A DNA stretch of 64,000 nt from Dichetophora obliterata (GCA_963920525.1 OY986435.1:267558299-267622298), one strand, 5' to 3'; shown: positions 21,446-33,444, numbered from the stretch's first letter. Numbers and translations are program-made. The notes: a model not told the origin generated them from the sequence alone.

Positions 21446-22990
21446 CGTTTTTTACTTCTTCAATGGACAGTTGGGGTTTTCCCAACAAAACGTAAACTAT
21501 AATTTCTTTCCAAATGAAGCTTGCGGTTTTTTTTCTAACAAATGGACAAGATTTCTTAATTGTTCTGTTGCCAACTAAGAAGCAATAACATCTTGTAACA
21601 TTTATGAATCATTTTTAATTAAAGCTTGTTAAGTTAGCGGTTATCACAAGATCGAATTAAAAGCAATGTTACAAATTAGAATACTAGAGTCAAAATAATA
21701 TGTACAAAAAATGAATCACGTTTGTTATGCAAACAATTGTTACAGAATAAGTTATATGAAATATTTAGCGGTTAGCGTTGGGTAGCATCATGGTGATATA
21801 CTTTTAGAATCGTCACAAATTTCATCATTGTATTTGAGTAAAAAACCTTAAACAATAGTGGGAAATATTTGGCAAAGGTTATTTATTACAGTGTTGTAGG
21901 ATTGCAAATAAATACATATTGTTTTTTTAACTTAATATGTATAAGTCTGGGCTGTACTTGATGACGATCATTATTAAAGTACAGACTCTCTAAGGACATA
22001 ACGCATTATCAGAGCTTGTTAGAATCTGTTAAGTTAGTTAGGGAAAAAATTGTTTGTTCTAGATGAACAGTTTAATAAGCATTTATGTAGGAAACACCAC
22101 TAAACTTTATCTGGCACTATTTTTTTCGTGAACAGAACCAGATCTATTTTCTGATATCTTTTTAGGAGCTTATTGTTGATAAACGTTTTCCCACTATAAT
22201 TATGATAATTTCATCTGTATAGGCTGTTATCTTTGGTACTCTACCTTCAAAGTTCTTAAGTAGTTCATTGACAACAAGTGGGGTGTTCCACTGCGATCTT
22301 CTCTTTCCATGGACTTAGAGGCCCATAGATTGTCTATCAATATTTTTATAAAGGTTTATCCCTTGAAAAACTTACACGAAATATCTAGGAGTCGTCAAGC
22401 TGACACACAATAGACTGAGCCCTTACAAAAGACGGGCAAAAATAGATGGAGTGATACAATCTTCATGACATTTGGCATTTTAGCTAATTTAAAGTCGCTG
22501 ATTTCAAAAATGGAACCAGATTGAATGCAGAGCTATTATTTTTCTCAAAACTCGCGTTTGTATTTGGAACTTAGAGAATTTTGAAAATATTATGGAAATA
22601 TATTTTTTATTGCCTACATGTTCTTCTTTTCAAAACTATATTTCTTTTTTCAAAAGCTTTTTAGTTTTTAAGATATAATTTTTTTTGTGAGCGCACTTTT
22701 ACGCCTGGAAAATACTATTTGACATAAATTATGCGATACCAGAGCTGTTTGATAAATAAGTTGAAGCAATTGATTATAATTTTGATTTAATTTTCTTCTT
22801 CATTGTTTTCTTTTTCTATGTAAAATTCCACATCTGGGTCATTTCCGTCAAAATATTAGTTGTTATAGTATTTATTTTTAAAAATAAATGGAGATCTGGC
22901 AAAATAATCATATGTGAGATAAAGTTCGCATTTGAGTTTTTACTCAAATTTTTTTAATAGTATGGTTTACACGAGATTACCTTATATTTT
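21446..22990. other. AT-rich stretch, nothing identified
   Basis: No ORF of note, no terminal inverted repeats and no protein-like segment were seen on either strand. Confidence 0.45.
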
Positions 22991-23033
22991 TGTAAATGGC
23001 TTCTAACACATCTTCAGTTAAATAATCCTGCAA

Positions 23034-23245
23034 AAGAACCCAGTACAAAAATATGTGATTGCTCCAATTATGAGCAACAAGGGAGCGCTCTTTTGCTATT
23101 TTATTGGATCAAAAATTGAGCACTTGCGCCCTTGTTCTTCTTTACTGTGTATAAGATCAATAGGTGAGCAATTATTGAAAAAAAAACAACATAAAGTGAG
23201 GCATGTGCTTCTTAGGAGACTATATCATTATTTTCTGTGAAAAAA
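23034..23245 (+). repeat. Dispersed repeat, copy 1 of a two-copy family
   Basis: It begins CCCAGTACAAAAATATG just upstream and contains GAGCAACAAGGGAGCGCTC, AATAGGTGAGCAAT and AAAGTGAGGCATGTGCTT, ending at ATCATTATTTTCTGTG. The same blocks in the same order occur in the complement of 36681-36880. This copy lacks the tRNA-like part found next to copy 2. Confidence 0.75.
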
Positions 23246-23402
23246 AATATTTTAAATGTTCCTTTCATTCGATCCGCGTCGTTTCAACACCGAGGTCATG
23301 AAGTGCGACCAGCCAACCGTAATTGCGTTTTGTCCATCCGCTGATGCGACTGACGCAATTAAAAAACAGTTTTAAATAGAATCAAAAACTATTTGTAATT
23401 TG

Positions 23403-23898
23403 TAGGGGTGGGTAATAGCACAATTTTTTGTGTGTTGACTCACCAGCACATGTGCACCCTTGTGTGTCAGCACACTGTGCTAGCACAATTGTGCCACAAT
23501 CGAACAAAGCACTAATAAAAGTGTCGATAACAAATAGAGTGCTAACACCCTTTTCTATTGATTTGTTTACAATATTCACAAATTGCATATTGTCAATTAT
23601 TGCAAGTAAACCAAAGTAAAAGCAAAATCAACTGTACTAAGCAAAAACTTACAAAATGTAAGTAATACAGTGCACAGTAGCGATAACCAATGAGTGTTAG
23701 TGAAGAAGCTTAGCACAACACTCTGCTATTCATCCCAACACAGCATACAAAAGTAACTTTAAGCGCAAAAGTTCGTAAAGCTCTGCTCTTTGCGTGCTAT
23801 TGTGCCACTATGTGAGTCAACGTAGTGTGCTAGCACACATGGCACACTACAGGGAGTCAGCACAGTGCCATAGCACAACACTGAGTTACCCACCTCTA
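23403..23898. mobile_element. hAT-type MITE with 8-bp target duplication
   Basis: The ends are TAGGGGTGGGTAA and, complemented, TAGAGGTGGGTAA. The flanks repeat GTAATTTG exactly (23395-23402 and 23899-23906), the 8-bp signature of hAT. The 496-bp interior is made of GTGCTAGCACA-type short palindromes and codes for nothing credible. Confidence 0.92.
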
Positions 23899-23906
23899 GT
23901 AATTTG

Positions 23907-24106
23907 TGATGGCGTTATTAATCTCACGATTTAGCCAAATAATTTCCTCGCCACCTTAGGGTCTTGAGGAGTCTACTTGAGCTTCCTAGCTTTCAGAGTA
24001 AGCCTAAATCCCAAAAAAAAATGTTCCTTTGCTGATCCATTTGGATAATTTATATGGCTGCTTTTGAGCTCTTCTGGGATGTTAAAGGGAGCTCTACTCT
24101 TCCTAG
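23907..24106. other. Short spacer between hAT MITE and second copia element
   Basis: No feature recognised. The last bases before the LTR (TCCTAG) do not recur after the 3' LTR, so no target duplication for the copia element is visible. Confidence 0.4.
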
Positions 24107-24230
24107 TGTTAATTATAATATTCTTATTATTGTACGAGTATTTTCAACTTTGTTATTTGTACTTGTTTTGTTTCAAACACATATGTTGTTCATATTATGT
24201 TTTTAATAAAATAAAACTTTTATTTTTATA
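24107..24230 (+). repeat. 5' LTR of second copia element
   Basis: Starts TGTTAATTATAATATTC and matches 27119-27241 through TTGTTCATATTATGTTTTTAATAAAA. It ends just before the primer site. The last bases (TTTTTATA) are not the usual CA. Confidence 0.85.
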
Positions 24231-24244
24231 GGTTATGGGCCCAG
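24231..24244 (+). other. Copia-type primer binding site (initiator Met tRNA half)
   Basis: GGTTATGGGCCCAG complements the anticodon-arm region of initiator Met tRNA (CAT anticodon in its centre) rather than the tRNA 3' end. This is the known copia arrangement in which a 5' half-tRNA primes reverse transcription. It lies directly behind the 5' LTR. Confidence 0.8.
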
Positions 24245-24269
24245 AAACTAAACCTAGCGCAAATTTAAA

Positions 24270-24692
24270 ATGTGTCAAGGAACAAGTATGGTGTCGTCAG
24301 GATGCATCCCATTATTAAATGGAACGAATTACGGTACATGGATTTTACATAAGGGTAGATAATTAAGAATGGCTCAAGTAGTCCAACAAAGACCGGCAGA
24401 TTATGTATTACCGGTAGCAGCAACGGCGGCGCAACAAACAACTTATAAAAAGAATCAGAAGGATCAGCAAGACTATCATGACAAGGATATGGACGCGAGC
24501 TCAGAACTCAACATAGCTCTGGAACCTACGATCGTCCATATGGTGAAATATTTGAAAACAGCAAATGATGTATGACTATTCCTTCAGGAAACCTATGATA
24601 GAAAATCTCTACGACGCAAAGCCAAACATTATCGTAAGTTGTTGAATTTAAAAATGAGTGAGGGTCAATCCGTAGATCAATATCTGATTATC
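24270..24692 (+). pseudogene. Copia gag fragment
   Basis: ATG at 24270 starts a frame with IPLLNGTNYGTWILHKG, the usual copia gag N-terminal pattern, ending in TAA at 24360-24362. Later frames give ANDVWLFLQETYDRK-like and NLKMSEGQSVDQYL. It stops where the inverted pol segment starts, at the shared string ATCTGATTATC near 24685. Confidence 0.75.
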
Positions 24693-24694
24693 TG

Positions 24695-26440
24695 TAGTGC
24701 CCCATTCCAATGTTGATGGCGTAGATCCTGACAAAATTGTGATAGCATACTAACACTGCATGCAATATCAGGACGACTGTAAACTGCAAGGTGCAAAAGT
24801 GAACCAATAATTTCTTGAAACTTCGTCTTATCTACTACTTCTGCCTCCCCAGAAATGTTTGGATCATTTTCCAGCCTTAATTTCACCTGCGTTGGAATCT
24901 TTGAATCCTTTTCATTCTCCTGTCCATACTTTGCATTTAAGTTCGTAATATATCCTGGTTGTGATAAAGTTAAAACCCTTTCTTTCCTTTCAACTTCGAG
25001 ACCAATGCAATGCCGAGATTCTTTTAGGTCACGAATTGTAAAATTTTGTTTTAATTTCCTTACAAATTTCTCCATCAAGTTTTCGCTGTTTGTTGCTATA
25101 ATAATATCATCAACGTAAAGTGCAACTATGAGACTGACATCACTTGTCTGAGGTGAATAGATACACTGATCGTATTTTGATTGAACTAAACCAAAATTTT
25201 TGATTACAGTATCAATTTTCGTGTACCACTGTCTCCCAGACTGCTTTAAGCCATAAATAGCTTTAGTTAATTTGCATACTTTATGTTTCGTCGCTTCTGT
25301 AATGAAACCTTCAGGTTGTTGCATAAAAATTTACTCCGCCAAGCCTCCGTTTAGAAATGCTGTCGACACATCAAGTTGTCGGAGTTTCAGGTCCTTTTCT
25401 ACTGCTAACGCGTAAACGAGACGAAGGGAGCTTTGTCGAACTACAGGGGCAAATGTATCCATATAGTCGACACCGAACTCTTGTGAATACCCTTTTGCAA
25501 CCAACCTCGCCTTTCTTTTTTCAATTGTACCATCTGGTCGAAATTTGGGTTTTAATCCATTTGCATCCAATTGCAGTTCAATTTCTAGAAAAATCAACTA
25601 ACTCCCAAGTTTTGTCATCAATAAGTGATCTGTATTCGTCTTGTATTGCGTTGAACCATTCTTTCGGATTACTAGACAACAGCACTTCCTTGTAGTTTTT
25701 GGGATCTGTGTGTTTATTTTATTCTGCTGTTTTTGCAGAATCTTGAGCCTAAGCAAAGCGTGATCTTAAACGATGTGCAATTGAACTAACTGGTGTTTCA
25801 ACTATAGCTTCATTTCCATTTTTGATCGTATTAATATCGATTTGATCTGAGCTATCGACAAATAATTCCTCATCCGACTCTTGCATATCTTCTTCCACAA
25901 TTTGACTCTCTTTCCCGGCTTTCCTTTCAATTTTGAATTTATAAAAAACACTTGATCTTTATCAATAGCTTTATCAATAGTAAAATCTCCTTCTATCAAC
26001 TTTACATCTCTACTTTTAACAATGTTTCTCGAACCTCTGTTCCATAAACAGTATGCTTTTGACTCCTGAGAATACCCAACTAAGACATACTCCTCACTTC
26101 TAGGTTCCCATTTCATCTTCCTAAACTTTTTCAATACAAAAGCTTTACATCCTATCTGACGAAAATGGCGTACGTTCGGAACTTTTCTTGACCATAACTC
26201 TTCAGGGGTCTTTTGCAGGTTTAAATTTGTTGAACAACGATTTCGTACGTATGCTGCTGTATTAATTAACTCAGCCCCTGACGCATGAATTTCGGTAAAT
26301 TAGCTTCAATCTTAAAACATCTGGCCATTTCTAACGATGGCGTAAATACCACCGTTAATTCTCGATTTATTCCGCAGGATCTCAAATACTCGGTAAACTC
26401 ATGGCCAACTAATTCTGCACCGTTATCACTTCTGGATAAG
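24695..26440 (-). pseudogene. Inverted copia pol segment (integrase C-part, RT, RNase H start)
   Basis: Read on the minus strand from 26440 leftwards: RSDNGAELVGHEF (integrase Asp region), WEPRSEEYVLVGYSQESK (integrase C-terminal region, 26134-25950), an acidic linker, KARLVAKGYSQEFGVDYMDT and QLDVSTAFLNGGL (RT, 25597-25331, with a stop), IYGLKQSGRQWYTK, LIVALYVDDIIIA (Asp pair), then PDIACSVSMLSQFCQDL at the start of the RNase H region. Several frameshifts. Its left end duplicates, in reverse, the plus-strand segment at 26445-26575. Confidence 0.88.
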
Positions 26441-27005
26441 ACAAAGTTATAAGAAATTATTGGTTCACTTTTGCACTTTGCAGTTTACAGTCGTCCTGAT
26501 ATTGCATGCAGTGTTAATATGCTATCGCAATTTTGTCAGGATCCACGCAAGCAACATTGGAATGGGGCACTAGAGATAATCAGATACCTTAAAGCTACAA
26601 AAGATTTTGTTTTGACGTTTTGAAAGACTGGGTTACCACTTGTTGGCTACGTAGATGCTTACTGGGCTACTGACGTAAGTGACCGTAAATCTTAAACTGG
26701 TTTTTGTTTTTTACTCGCAGGTGGTGCAGTATCTTGGGAGTCCAGAAAACAGTGCGTTGTAGCCACATCGAGCACAGAGGCTGAGTACGTAGCACTTTCG
26801 GAAGATAGCAAGGGGACGCTGTACGTAGGTTACCTGTTACATGAACTTGGATATCCATCACACGCACCAATAACGATCTTTTGTTATTCGCAAAGTGCGC
26901 AGCATATGGCGAAATTCGGTAGTCATCTTTCCAGAATGAAACACATCGACTATAAATATCACTTTATCCGTGAAGCAATAGAAGAGTTCTAAGCGAGTAT
27001 CTACC
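26440..27005 (+). pseudogene. Copia RNase H segment on the plus strand
   Basis: Plus frames read EIIGSLLHFAVYSRPDIACS, QHWNGALEIIRYLKATKDF, GYVDAYWATDVSDRKS and TSSTEAEYVALSEDS, ending KYHFIREAIEEF. The catalytic acidic motifs are recognisable, but stops and frame changes interrupt. It runs to a purine-rich stretch just before the 3' LTR. Confidence 0.85.
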
Positions 27006-27118
27006 TACAAATGAGATGCCAGCCGATGATCTTACAAAGCCATCATTAAAAATCAAACAAAATTTTTGCATCAATTCAATGGGCTTAAATTCTACAAATA
27101 TTTGAAGTTGAGGACGCG

Positions 27119-27241
27119 TGTTAATTATAATATTCTTATTGTACGAGTATATTCAACTTTGTTATTTGTACTTGTTCTGTTTCAAACACATATGTTGTTC
27201 ATATTATGTTTTTAATAAAATTAAGTGAACATTTTATTTTT
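27119..27241 (+). repeat. 3' LTR of second copia element
   Basis: Starts TGTTAATTATAATATTC behind GAAGTTGAGGACGCG and matches the 5' LTR until about 27241, where sequences diverge. Confidence 0.82.
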
Positions 27242-27413
27242 CACTCTCGCCTAAAACTTCATATCGATCGGACTTTACATTTTAATACCTATAACATACA
27301 ATGTTAAAAGAGAACACAAAATACACCTAGCTTATATCAATAAGGAGCACTCCCAGATCGCTCATAGGATAATCCACTTTTTTACTGGGAAATGAGCTTT
27401 TCCTTTTTTATTT

Positions 27414-28011
27414 TATTTATTTATTTCCGTCTATGGATAAATTATCCTTACAGACAATAACAAATAAGGATATAAAATAGGAACAAAATTATAAACTGTT
27501 TAACAATAGAGTAATAGTAGTTTTAAAGGCATTTTTAGGCATAGAAAAATCAATTAAGTTATTATTATACATTCTTTTTATAGCTATAAGTACTCTATTA
27601 ATAGGCTCATTAATGGCATAATTGGTTTTATGGCAATTAATATAAAAATAATCATAGTTACGAAGCATTCTTTGTGGAATATTAAACGATAATAATTCAA
27701 GTAACTTCTCACAGATGATGTTTCCGTTGATCAAATCGTAAATGATCATAATACTGTGCAATAACCTTCTAGCTTCAAGAGAAGACAGACCAATAAGCAG
27801 GCAACGCGTTGTATAGGACGGAAGAGGATCTGACAAATTAATTGAACGTAAAGCAAATTTCAAAAATTCTATTTGAACTTGTTCCAATCTAGTAATATGT
27901 ACTGAATAAAATGGGCTCCAAATAAATGAAGCGTACTCAAGGCTAGATCTTACGAGGGACGAATATACATTTACTACTCCTGTACATAAATCTGGATCTA
28001 AGAACAATATT
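27414..28011 (-). mobile_element. Jockey-like LINE 3' fragment, copy A
   Basis: The minus strand encodes the C-terminal 172 residues (28007-27489): SSLVRSSLEYASFIWSPF, LPSYTTRCLLIGLSSLEARR, NYAINEPINRV, then stop. The 3' UTR with TCTGTAAGGATAATTT follows, ending in AAATAAATAAATAAAATAAA (27400-27430). It is 5'-truncated at about 28011 where copy B begins. Frame intact over this length. Confidence 0.88.
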
Positions 28012-29412
28012 TCAAACTGCAGACCTATCTCAAAGCTTACAACGGTATCTAAATTGTTTGAATCAATTGTAAAGGAAAAACTTTTCTTTACAGTTAAGAA
28101 TTTTATTTCTCTTTCTCAGCATGGCTTTATGCCTGGTCGCTCAACTGTGTCCAAACTTGTTATTTTTTCTGAATACTGTATATCATCGTTTCTAGAAGGT
28201 TTTGAAGTTGATGCGATATATACAGATTTTTCGAAAGCATTCGATAAAGTAAATCATTATATTTTAATTAGTAAATTAAAAAAGTTGGGATTTCATTCCA
28301 GTTTTCTGAGCTGGTTGAGGACCTATTTATCAAATAGACAGTGTGTTGTAGCTTTTGACAATGTAAAATCCTATCCATTTGTGGCTACCTCTGGAGTTCC
28401 CCAAGGGAGTATTTTGGGGCCATTGCTCATTATTATTTTTATAAATGATGTGACATCTCTTTTTTCACATAGTAATTGTCTGTTGTATGCAGATGATCTT
28501 AAAATTTTTCTTAAAATAAAAGATTCATCTGATATTAGACTTCTTCAAAGAGAAATTGATAAACTTCGTAAATGGTGCTCTAATAACCATATTTTTTTAA
28601 ATCTAAAGAAATGCGTTTTCATGTCTTTCTCTAAGTCAGATACTCTCCATTTGTCTGCATACCATATTGCTAATACACCTCTGCTATCTGTTAAGGTGGT
28701 TAAAGATCTAGGAGTTGTTTTTGATCTGAAATTTTCATTCGTCTCGCATTTAGATTACATTATTCCTAAGGCGTATGCTATGCTTGCTTTCATTCGCCGT
28801 AATGGTTCTTGTTTTTCTGATCCCTACACTTTAAAAGTGTTATTTACTAGCCTGGTTCGTTCAAGGCTTGAATATGCTTCGGTTATTTGGGACCCATTTT
28901 ATGTGACGCATAAGACGAGGCTTGAATGAGTCCAGAAATCGTTTACTAGGTTTGCCTTACGCTCGCTTAATTTTGAAGATTCTTTTCCCCCATATAGTGC
29001 TCGTTGTTTGCTTATTGGTCTTAAAACTCTTGAGAGTAGGAGAAACATTTTGTCTCTCCTTTTCGTACATGATATTATTTCTGGCCTGGTTGACAGCCCT
29101 ACACTATTAGAAATGATTAATTTTAATGCTCCTAATAGGATTCTCAGAAATCAGGATCCTTTTTATTTAGTAATATGTCACACTAACTACGCTGCTAATG
29201 CTCCTATTTTTAAAGCTCTTCATATGTTTAATATTATTAACGCAAATCATAATCTAGATTTTTCTGTATCTAAAAATCAAATGCGATCTCTGTTAAATAA
29301 CATTTTGTAATATATATTTTTTGTTAATAACTATTGCCTAGTCTGTAAGAATTATTGTTCATAGACTGAAGAAACTAAATAAATAAATAAATAAATAAAA
29401 ATAAATAAATAA
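28012..29412 (+). mobile_element. Jockey-like LINE 3' half, copy B
   Basis: Starts inside RT (RPISKLTTVSKLFESIV in the first bases), then HGFMPGRSTVSKLV, YTDFSKAFDKVNH, GVPQGSILGPLLIIIF and LLYADDLKIF. A frameshift or stop near 28927 separates the last domain (28960-29310). The 3' UTR has TAGTCTGTAAG, and a tail of ATAA repeats covers about 29380-29412. 5'-truncated in RT. Confidence 0.9.
28021..29310 (+). pseudogene. LINE reverse transcriptase fragment (copy B)
   Basis: The frame 28021-28929 holds the catalytic part of RT with both Asp-bearing motifs (DFSKAFD and YADD), then a TGA at 28927-28929 in the domain following RSRLEYASVIWDPF. The remaining C-terminal region reads in another frame to 29310 (MLIGLKTLESRRNILSLLF, NYAANAPIFKAL). 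No endonuclease is present. Divergence from the 12.3-kb copy is moderate, with the same domain order. Confidence 0.88.
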
Positions 29413-29415
29413 ATG

Positions 29416-31595
29416 TGTATGGGTCAGAGAAGCCGGTACTATTTCGCTTAATAAACGCTAATAGGGAATATGCTTTGGGATAATATGGTTTAAATGACAG
29501 CTAAAACTAAGGCCTGAATCATAAATAACGCCTACATCACGAATTTTGGATAACCTTACAAGCTTAGTGTTATCTAAGGTATAATCAAACGATATAGGAG
29601 AATTTAACTTAAAATAAGAAACAACAAAGCATTTTAAAAGGTTTAGTGACAATTGGTTTAGATTAAACTAAGAAAAAACGTTTACGAGATCAGCCTGAAG
29701 ACGATACGCATCCTATTGATTTTTAACCTTATGGAAAACTTTTAAGTCATCTGCATAAAGTAAAAATTGGGCATTATTAAAACATTTGGAAACATCATCT
29801 ATAAAAATGACAAAAAGTAATGGTCCAAGAATGCTACCCTGAGGAACCCCTGAAGTTGATAAAAAAGGAAGTGATTTTACGTTTTCAATGACTACATATG
29901 AAACTCTATTTGAAAGGTAAGATTCCAACCGAGAAATATATGTAGAATGGAAGCCAATCTAGGCAAGCTTGAGTAGTAAAATTTCATGTGATAGTTTATC
30001 AAAGGCTTTGGATATGTCGGAGTAAATGACATCCAACTAGTACCGCTTTTCAATTGTGGTGATGCAGTAATTTGTGAATACACTAAGATTTGTTGTAGTA
30101 GACCTGTTGTAGAATCAAAGCCATGTTGATTGGGGCAAATAACATTTTTTAATGCAAAGTACATTTTATCTTTTACTATTTTCTCAAAGAGCTTGGAACT
30201 ATTAGTTAACTTAGAGATTGGTCTGTAATTTAGGACGTCAAGCTTATTGCCGGATTTAAAGACTGGGGTTATGAGCGAAAATTTCCATTTATCAATGAAA
30301 ACACCTGCTTTAAGGGATTTGTTAAAAATTATGCACAGAGGTAAAGATAAAGATTGCACACAATTTTTTAGCAAAAAAGGACTAAAACCGTCTAAGTCAC
30401 ATTTTGCGGAGTTTTTGAGATTACCAATAGCAGTTTCAACATCAGAAAGAGTAACCATAAGACTACCAAAATTTATACATGATTCAACATTATCAACAAC
30501 ATGTGAGCTGATCGGATCAGGATTTCTGATAAAATTTGATTTGAAATAATTTGCAAACAATTGTACTGTGTCATTTACAGAGTATGAATTTATACCATTA
30601 TAAAACGTAGAAGAAGGAATATAAGATGACCCTTTCTTAGATGGGATAAAGCTCCAAAAAGATTTAGCATCGGTTTGAATGCGATTTTCTATGCTAAGAA
30701 CATATTGTTTATAAAGAAATTTGTTTAAAAAATTGAATTCGCGCGAAAAGTGTTCATATTTTACCTTGCACTCAAATTTTCTAGAATTTTTGAACTCATT
30801 GAAAAATTTATTGCGCAAATTCTTAAGTTTTTTTAAACCCTAAGTGTACCAAGGGAGCTTATGGATTTTTTTTTCTTAAAGGAATGTTATTGGCAAGTAT
30901 ATTTATGCTCTCCCAATCAATACCGTTTATGAGCCGATTAATAGTCACAAAATTGCAATTTTTATAATCATAAAATTTTTTTTCTAAATTATTAATACTC
31001 AAGAATTCATAAATTCAGAGATAGGAAGTGGACATTCAAATAAATCATAATTAAGGGACTTAGTTATAAAAATTAAATCTAGCAATTTAGATAATTTATT
31101 GAAAATAGCATTAATTTGAATCAAATCTATACTAAAAAAAATTATCGATGAGATTTATTTCTTGTGCTTGGTTTACAGTAGTTGGCACGCAAGTGTTATC
31201 ATCCGTTGAACAGGCCCAGTGTACATTGCTTAGATTAAAATCACCAACAACGCAGAAATTATCTTCCCCATAAATTGTAGATAATGATAAAATATTGTTG
31301 ACATGAGCATCATAAATATCATGTGCACTGTTAGGGAAATATAAGAGGCACAGACAATCATTTTCCCTTTTGGAAGCAGAAAGGAGATGCAGACCTAATC
31401 AATTAATCCATTCACGGTATCTATATTGCACAACGAAGAGCATAATTTTTTCCGAGCAATAATCAGAACTCCACCACCTCTAGAGTACCCAGTCAAAATA
31501 GGGCATCGATCTTTCCGGTATACTCGGAAAATTCTAGGATCAGCAATCTCTTCATCAAAAAAATACTAATTTAGCCAAGTTTTACTGTATCTTCT
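29416..31595 (-). mobile_element. Jockey-like LINE, copy C, 3'-truncated
   Basis: Read leftwards on the minus strand from about 31595: endonuclease remnants YSRGGGVLI (near 31480) and VVGDFNL (near 31240), the linker and RT N-terminal region (30818-29892: KAFWSFIPSKKGSSYIPSS-like, AKCDLDGFSPFLLKNC, LNYRPISKLTNSSKLFE, NQHGFDS), RT core SGVPQGSILGPLLFVIF and LLYADDLKVF (29928-29713), and the thumb to IIPKAYSLLAFIKRN at about 29420. It stops at DPYT where the A-rich tail of copy B begins. Multiple frameshifts; about 50 residues around the first catalytic Asp are scrambled. Confidence 0.86.
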
Positions 31596-31599
31596 TTGT

Positions 31600-32820
31600 T
31601 TAAAAGTGTATAGACGAAGTAATAACAACATTGCTTTTGCAAACATAAGTAAATTAAATGCAATGAAAATATTTATGATATATGAAAACTTTAAAAAAGC
31701 ATATGCATGGGTGTAGCTAGGGCAACGGCCCCCCTAAACGGAAGAAAAATAATTTTTTAGCATAAAATTAAAATTCAAAACAGTTTTTCTTATAATTAAA
31801 AAAGTATTTAAAAAAAAAGTATATAACTAAAAGCAGAAGCAGATCACGCATTCATGACCGACCTGCTTGTTGATGTCTGGTAAAAAGAAATTACTGAAAC
31901 AAAATCGAAAGGTTCGTGGAAAAGATCAATTCTCCAATCGTCCAGTTGATTAAATACTTCTACGCGCAAATATTAAAATCAGCTTACCAATCTTTCAGCA
32001 AAATCCCTTTTTAAAATTAGGAATGTGTCGCTGTTCATATTATACCTCAACTTAGTAAAATAATCCTTACAACAGCGTGCTAAAACTTTAAACCGCTTTG
32101 TTAAAAGTTTCTAGCCGATGAATACTAATTTCTAATTTTTTGACGTAGAATTACGTCATTCTCGGAGGTTAGTAGGGTGGTTGATTGCGATCAGAAATCG
32201 TTTTTATGTCCTTGGTGTGCTTAAAATACTGACCGTACAATGTTAATGTAAGCACTTGTTGGTCTGGTTGATCATCACTGGGAGAAAAGCCAATATTTGA
32301 TAGTTCAGTTTGCTTTGCGCATGGTTTTTGTTTAAGATAACAAAATCTATCTACCGCATTGCTTCTTGTGCTATGCTATATGATACAATATGTGTGTGAT
32401 ACAATCTAGTATATGATACAATCCATGTACTGATTTATTTGCTGTTTAAAGCAAGAGGGCGGTGCCAGTTAAAAAAAATAACTGAAATCGACAAGTTAAT
32501 GAACACAAACTTTGACACTTAACGAAATAATTGAAACGGAGTGCCATTAGTGGTATTCAATGAACCCCGTATTGGCGATGTAAACAGCGTATGTTCGGTA
32601 AGTTTACAGCAGCGTAATTTGCAATTACAAAATTGTAAGGGATTAAACATACGCAGCTTCGACACAGAAACGTGGTGTATACAATTCGTATTATGCGTAT
32701 TATGCGAATGCGGTTTAATTTTGTTTTTTTGCAAGCAGTGTTTCAATTAAATTTAACAATTTAATAAATTAAAAATGCACTTACCATTAATGGATCTAAT
32801 TTCTGTAAAGTTTAAAATAG
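31600..32820. other. AT-rich intergenic stretch, no gene supported
   Basis: Two antisense frames of about 70 codons overlap at 32519-32750, one of which must be a shadow, and neither shows a motif. ATGATACAAT-type direct repeats occur around 32380-32425. No transposon ends were found. Confidence 0.45.
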
Positions 32821-33057
32821 TTTTGTGGGGGTCGTCCATAAACTACGTTACTGATTTTCCGGTTTTTTTTACCCCCCCCCTCCCCCTGCGTTACTTTTCG
32901 TAGTGCTTTTCAAAACCCCTCCCCCATCCCATAAAGTAACGTGACATATGAAATTAATTCACTCGAATGATTATATATTTTGACTAGCTCTGACAATTTT
33001 CACTAGTATTAGTGACTAGTATGACTAGATACATTAAAGGAACAATTGGAAAAAAAA

Positions 33058-33313
33058 TCAATAATTAATATCATCTGTAAAAGCTATTCCATCTGCGATC
33101 CAAGATTCGATGCTCTCAATCACTGGGATAGAAGAATCTGGTAGCTTTGTTGAGGATTCTTCAAAATAGAATTTTTCATCGGATTCTATGTCGACCCATT
33201 CAGGTGAATCCTCATTTCTAACGCAAAGAAATTCACCTGGTCTTTGACAGAGTACCCTTAAAGGCTGCACCCGAGCTGCACCAAGTTCTGTGTTTTTGTG
33301 TAAATGTTTTCTG
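33058..33313 (-). CDS. Protein-like segment inside the 32.8-kb element, unknown
   Basis: From 33313 leftwards an open frame follows a good 3' splice-like site (CAATTTTCAG on the minus strand). It encodes LHKNTELGAARVQPLRVLC, FLCVRNEDSPEWVDIESDE and an acidic tail ending DDINY, then TAA. Composition is unlike random AT-rich frames (few Phe/Lys/Ile, many Glu/Asp/Ser). It may be a terminal exon of the element's own gene or a captured host exon. No family recognised. Confidence 0.35.
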
Positions 33314-33444
33314 AAAATTGATTTATATAAATAGTATTTTTTATTCCGATTTATTGTAAACGATATAATACAAACTTAAGGCAATTCATAGAAGTTTTAA
33401 AAACGAAATACAAGCCGCAGGTAGGACACGACCTTAAACCGATT

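Larger units (their letters stand above)
24107..27241 (+). mobile_element. Second copia-type element, short LTRs, middle inverted
   Basis: Two LTRs of about 124 bp (24107-24230 and 27119-27241) begin TGTTAATTATAATATTC and differ by a few substitutions and a 3-base indel. The primer site follows the 5' LTR. Gag is on the plus strand up to about 24690. From about 24695 to 26440 the integrase, reverse transcriptase and RNase H coding sequence lies on the minus strand. From about 26440 RNase H coding sequence is on the plus strand again up to the 3' LTR. The element is therefore rearranged and has many frameshifts. Confidence 0.88.

Noticed and set aside
32519..32750. Two overlapping antisense ORFs of 69-75 codons
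   Set aside because: Mutual shadows with no motif, splice sites or repeat context to favour either.
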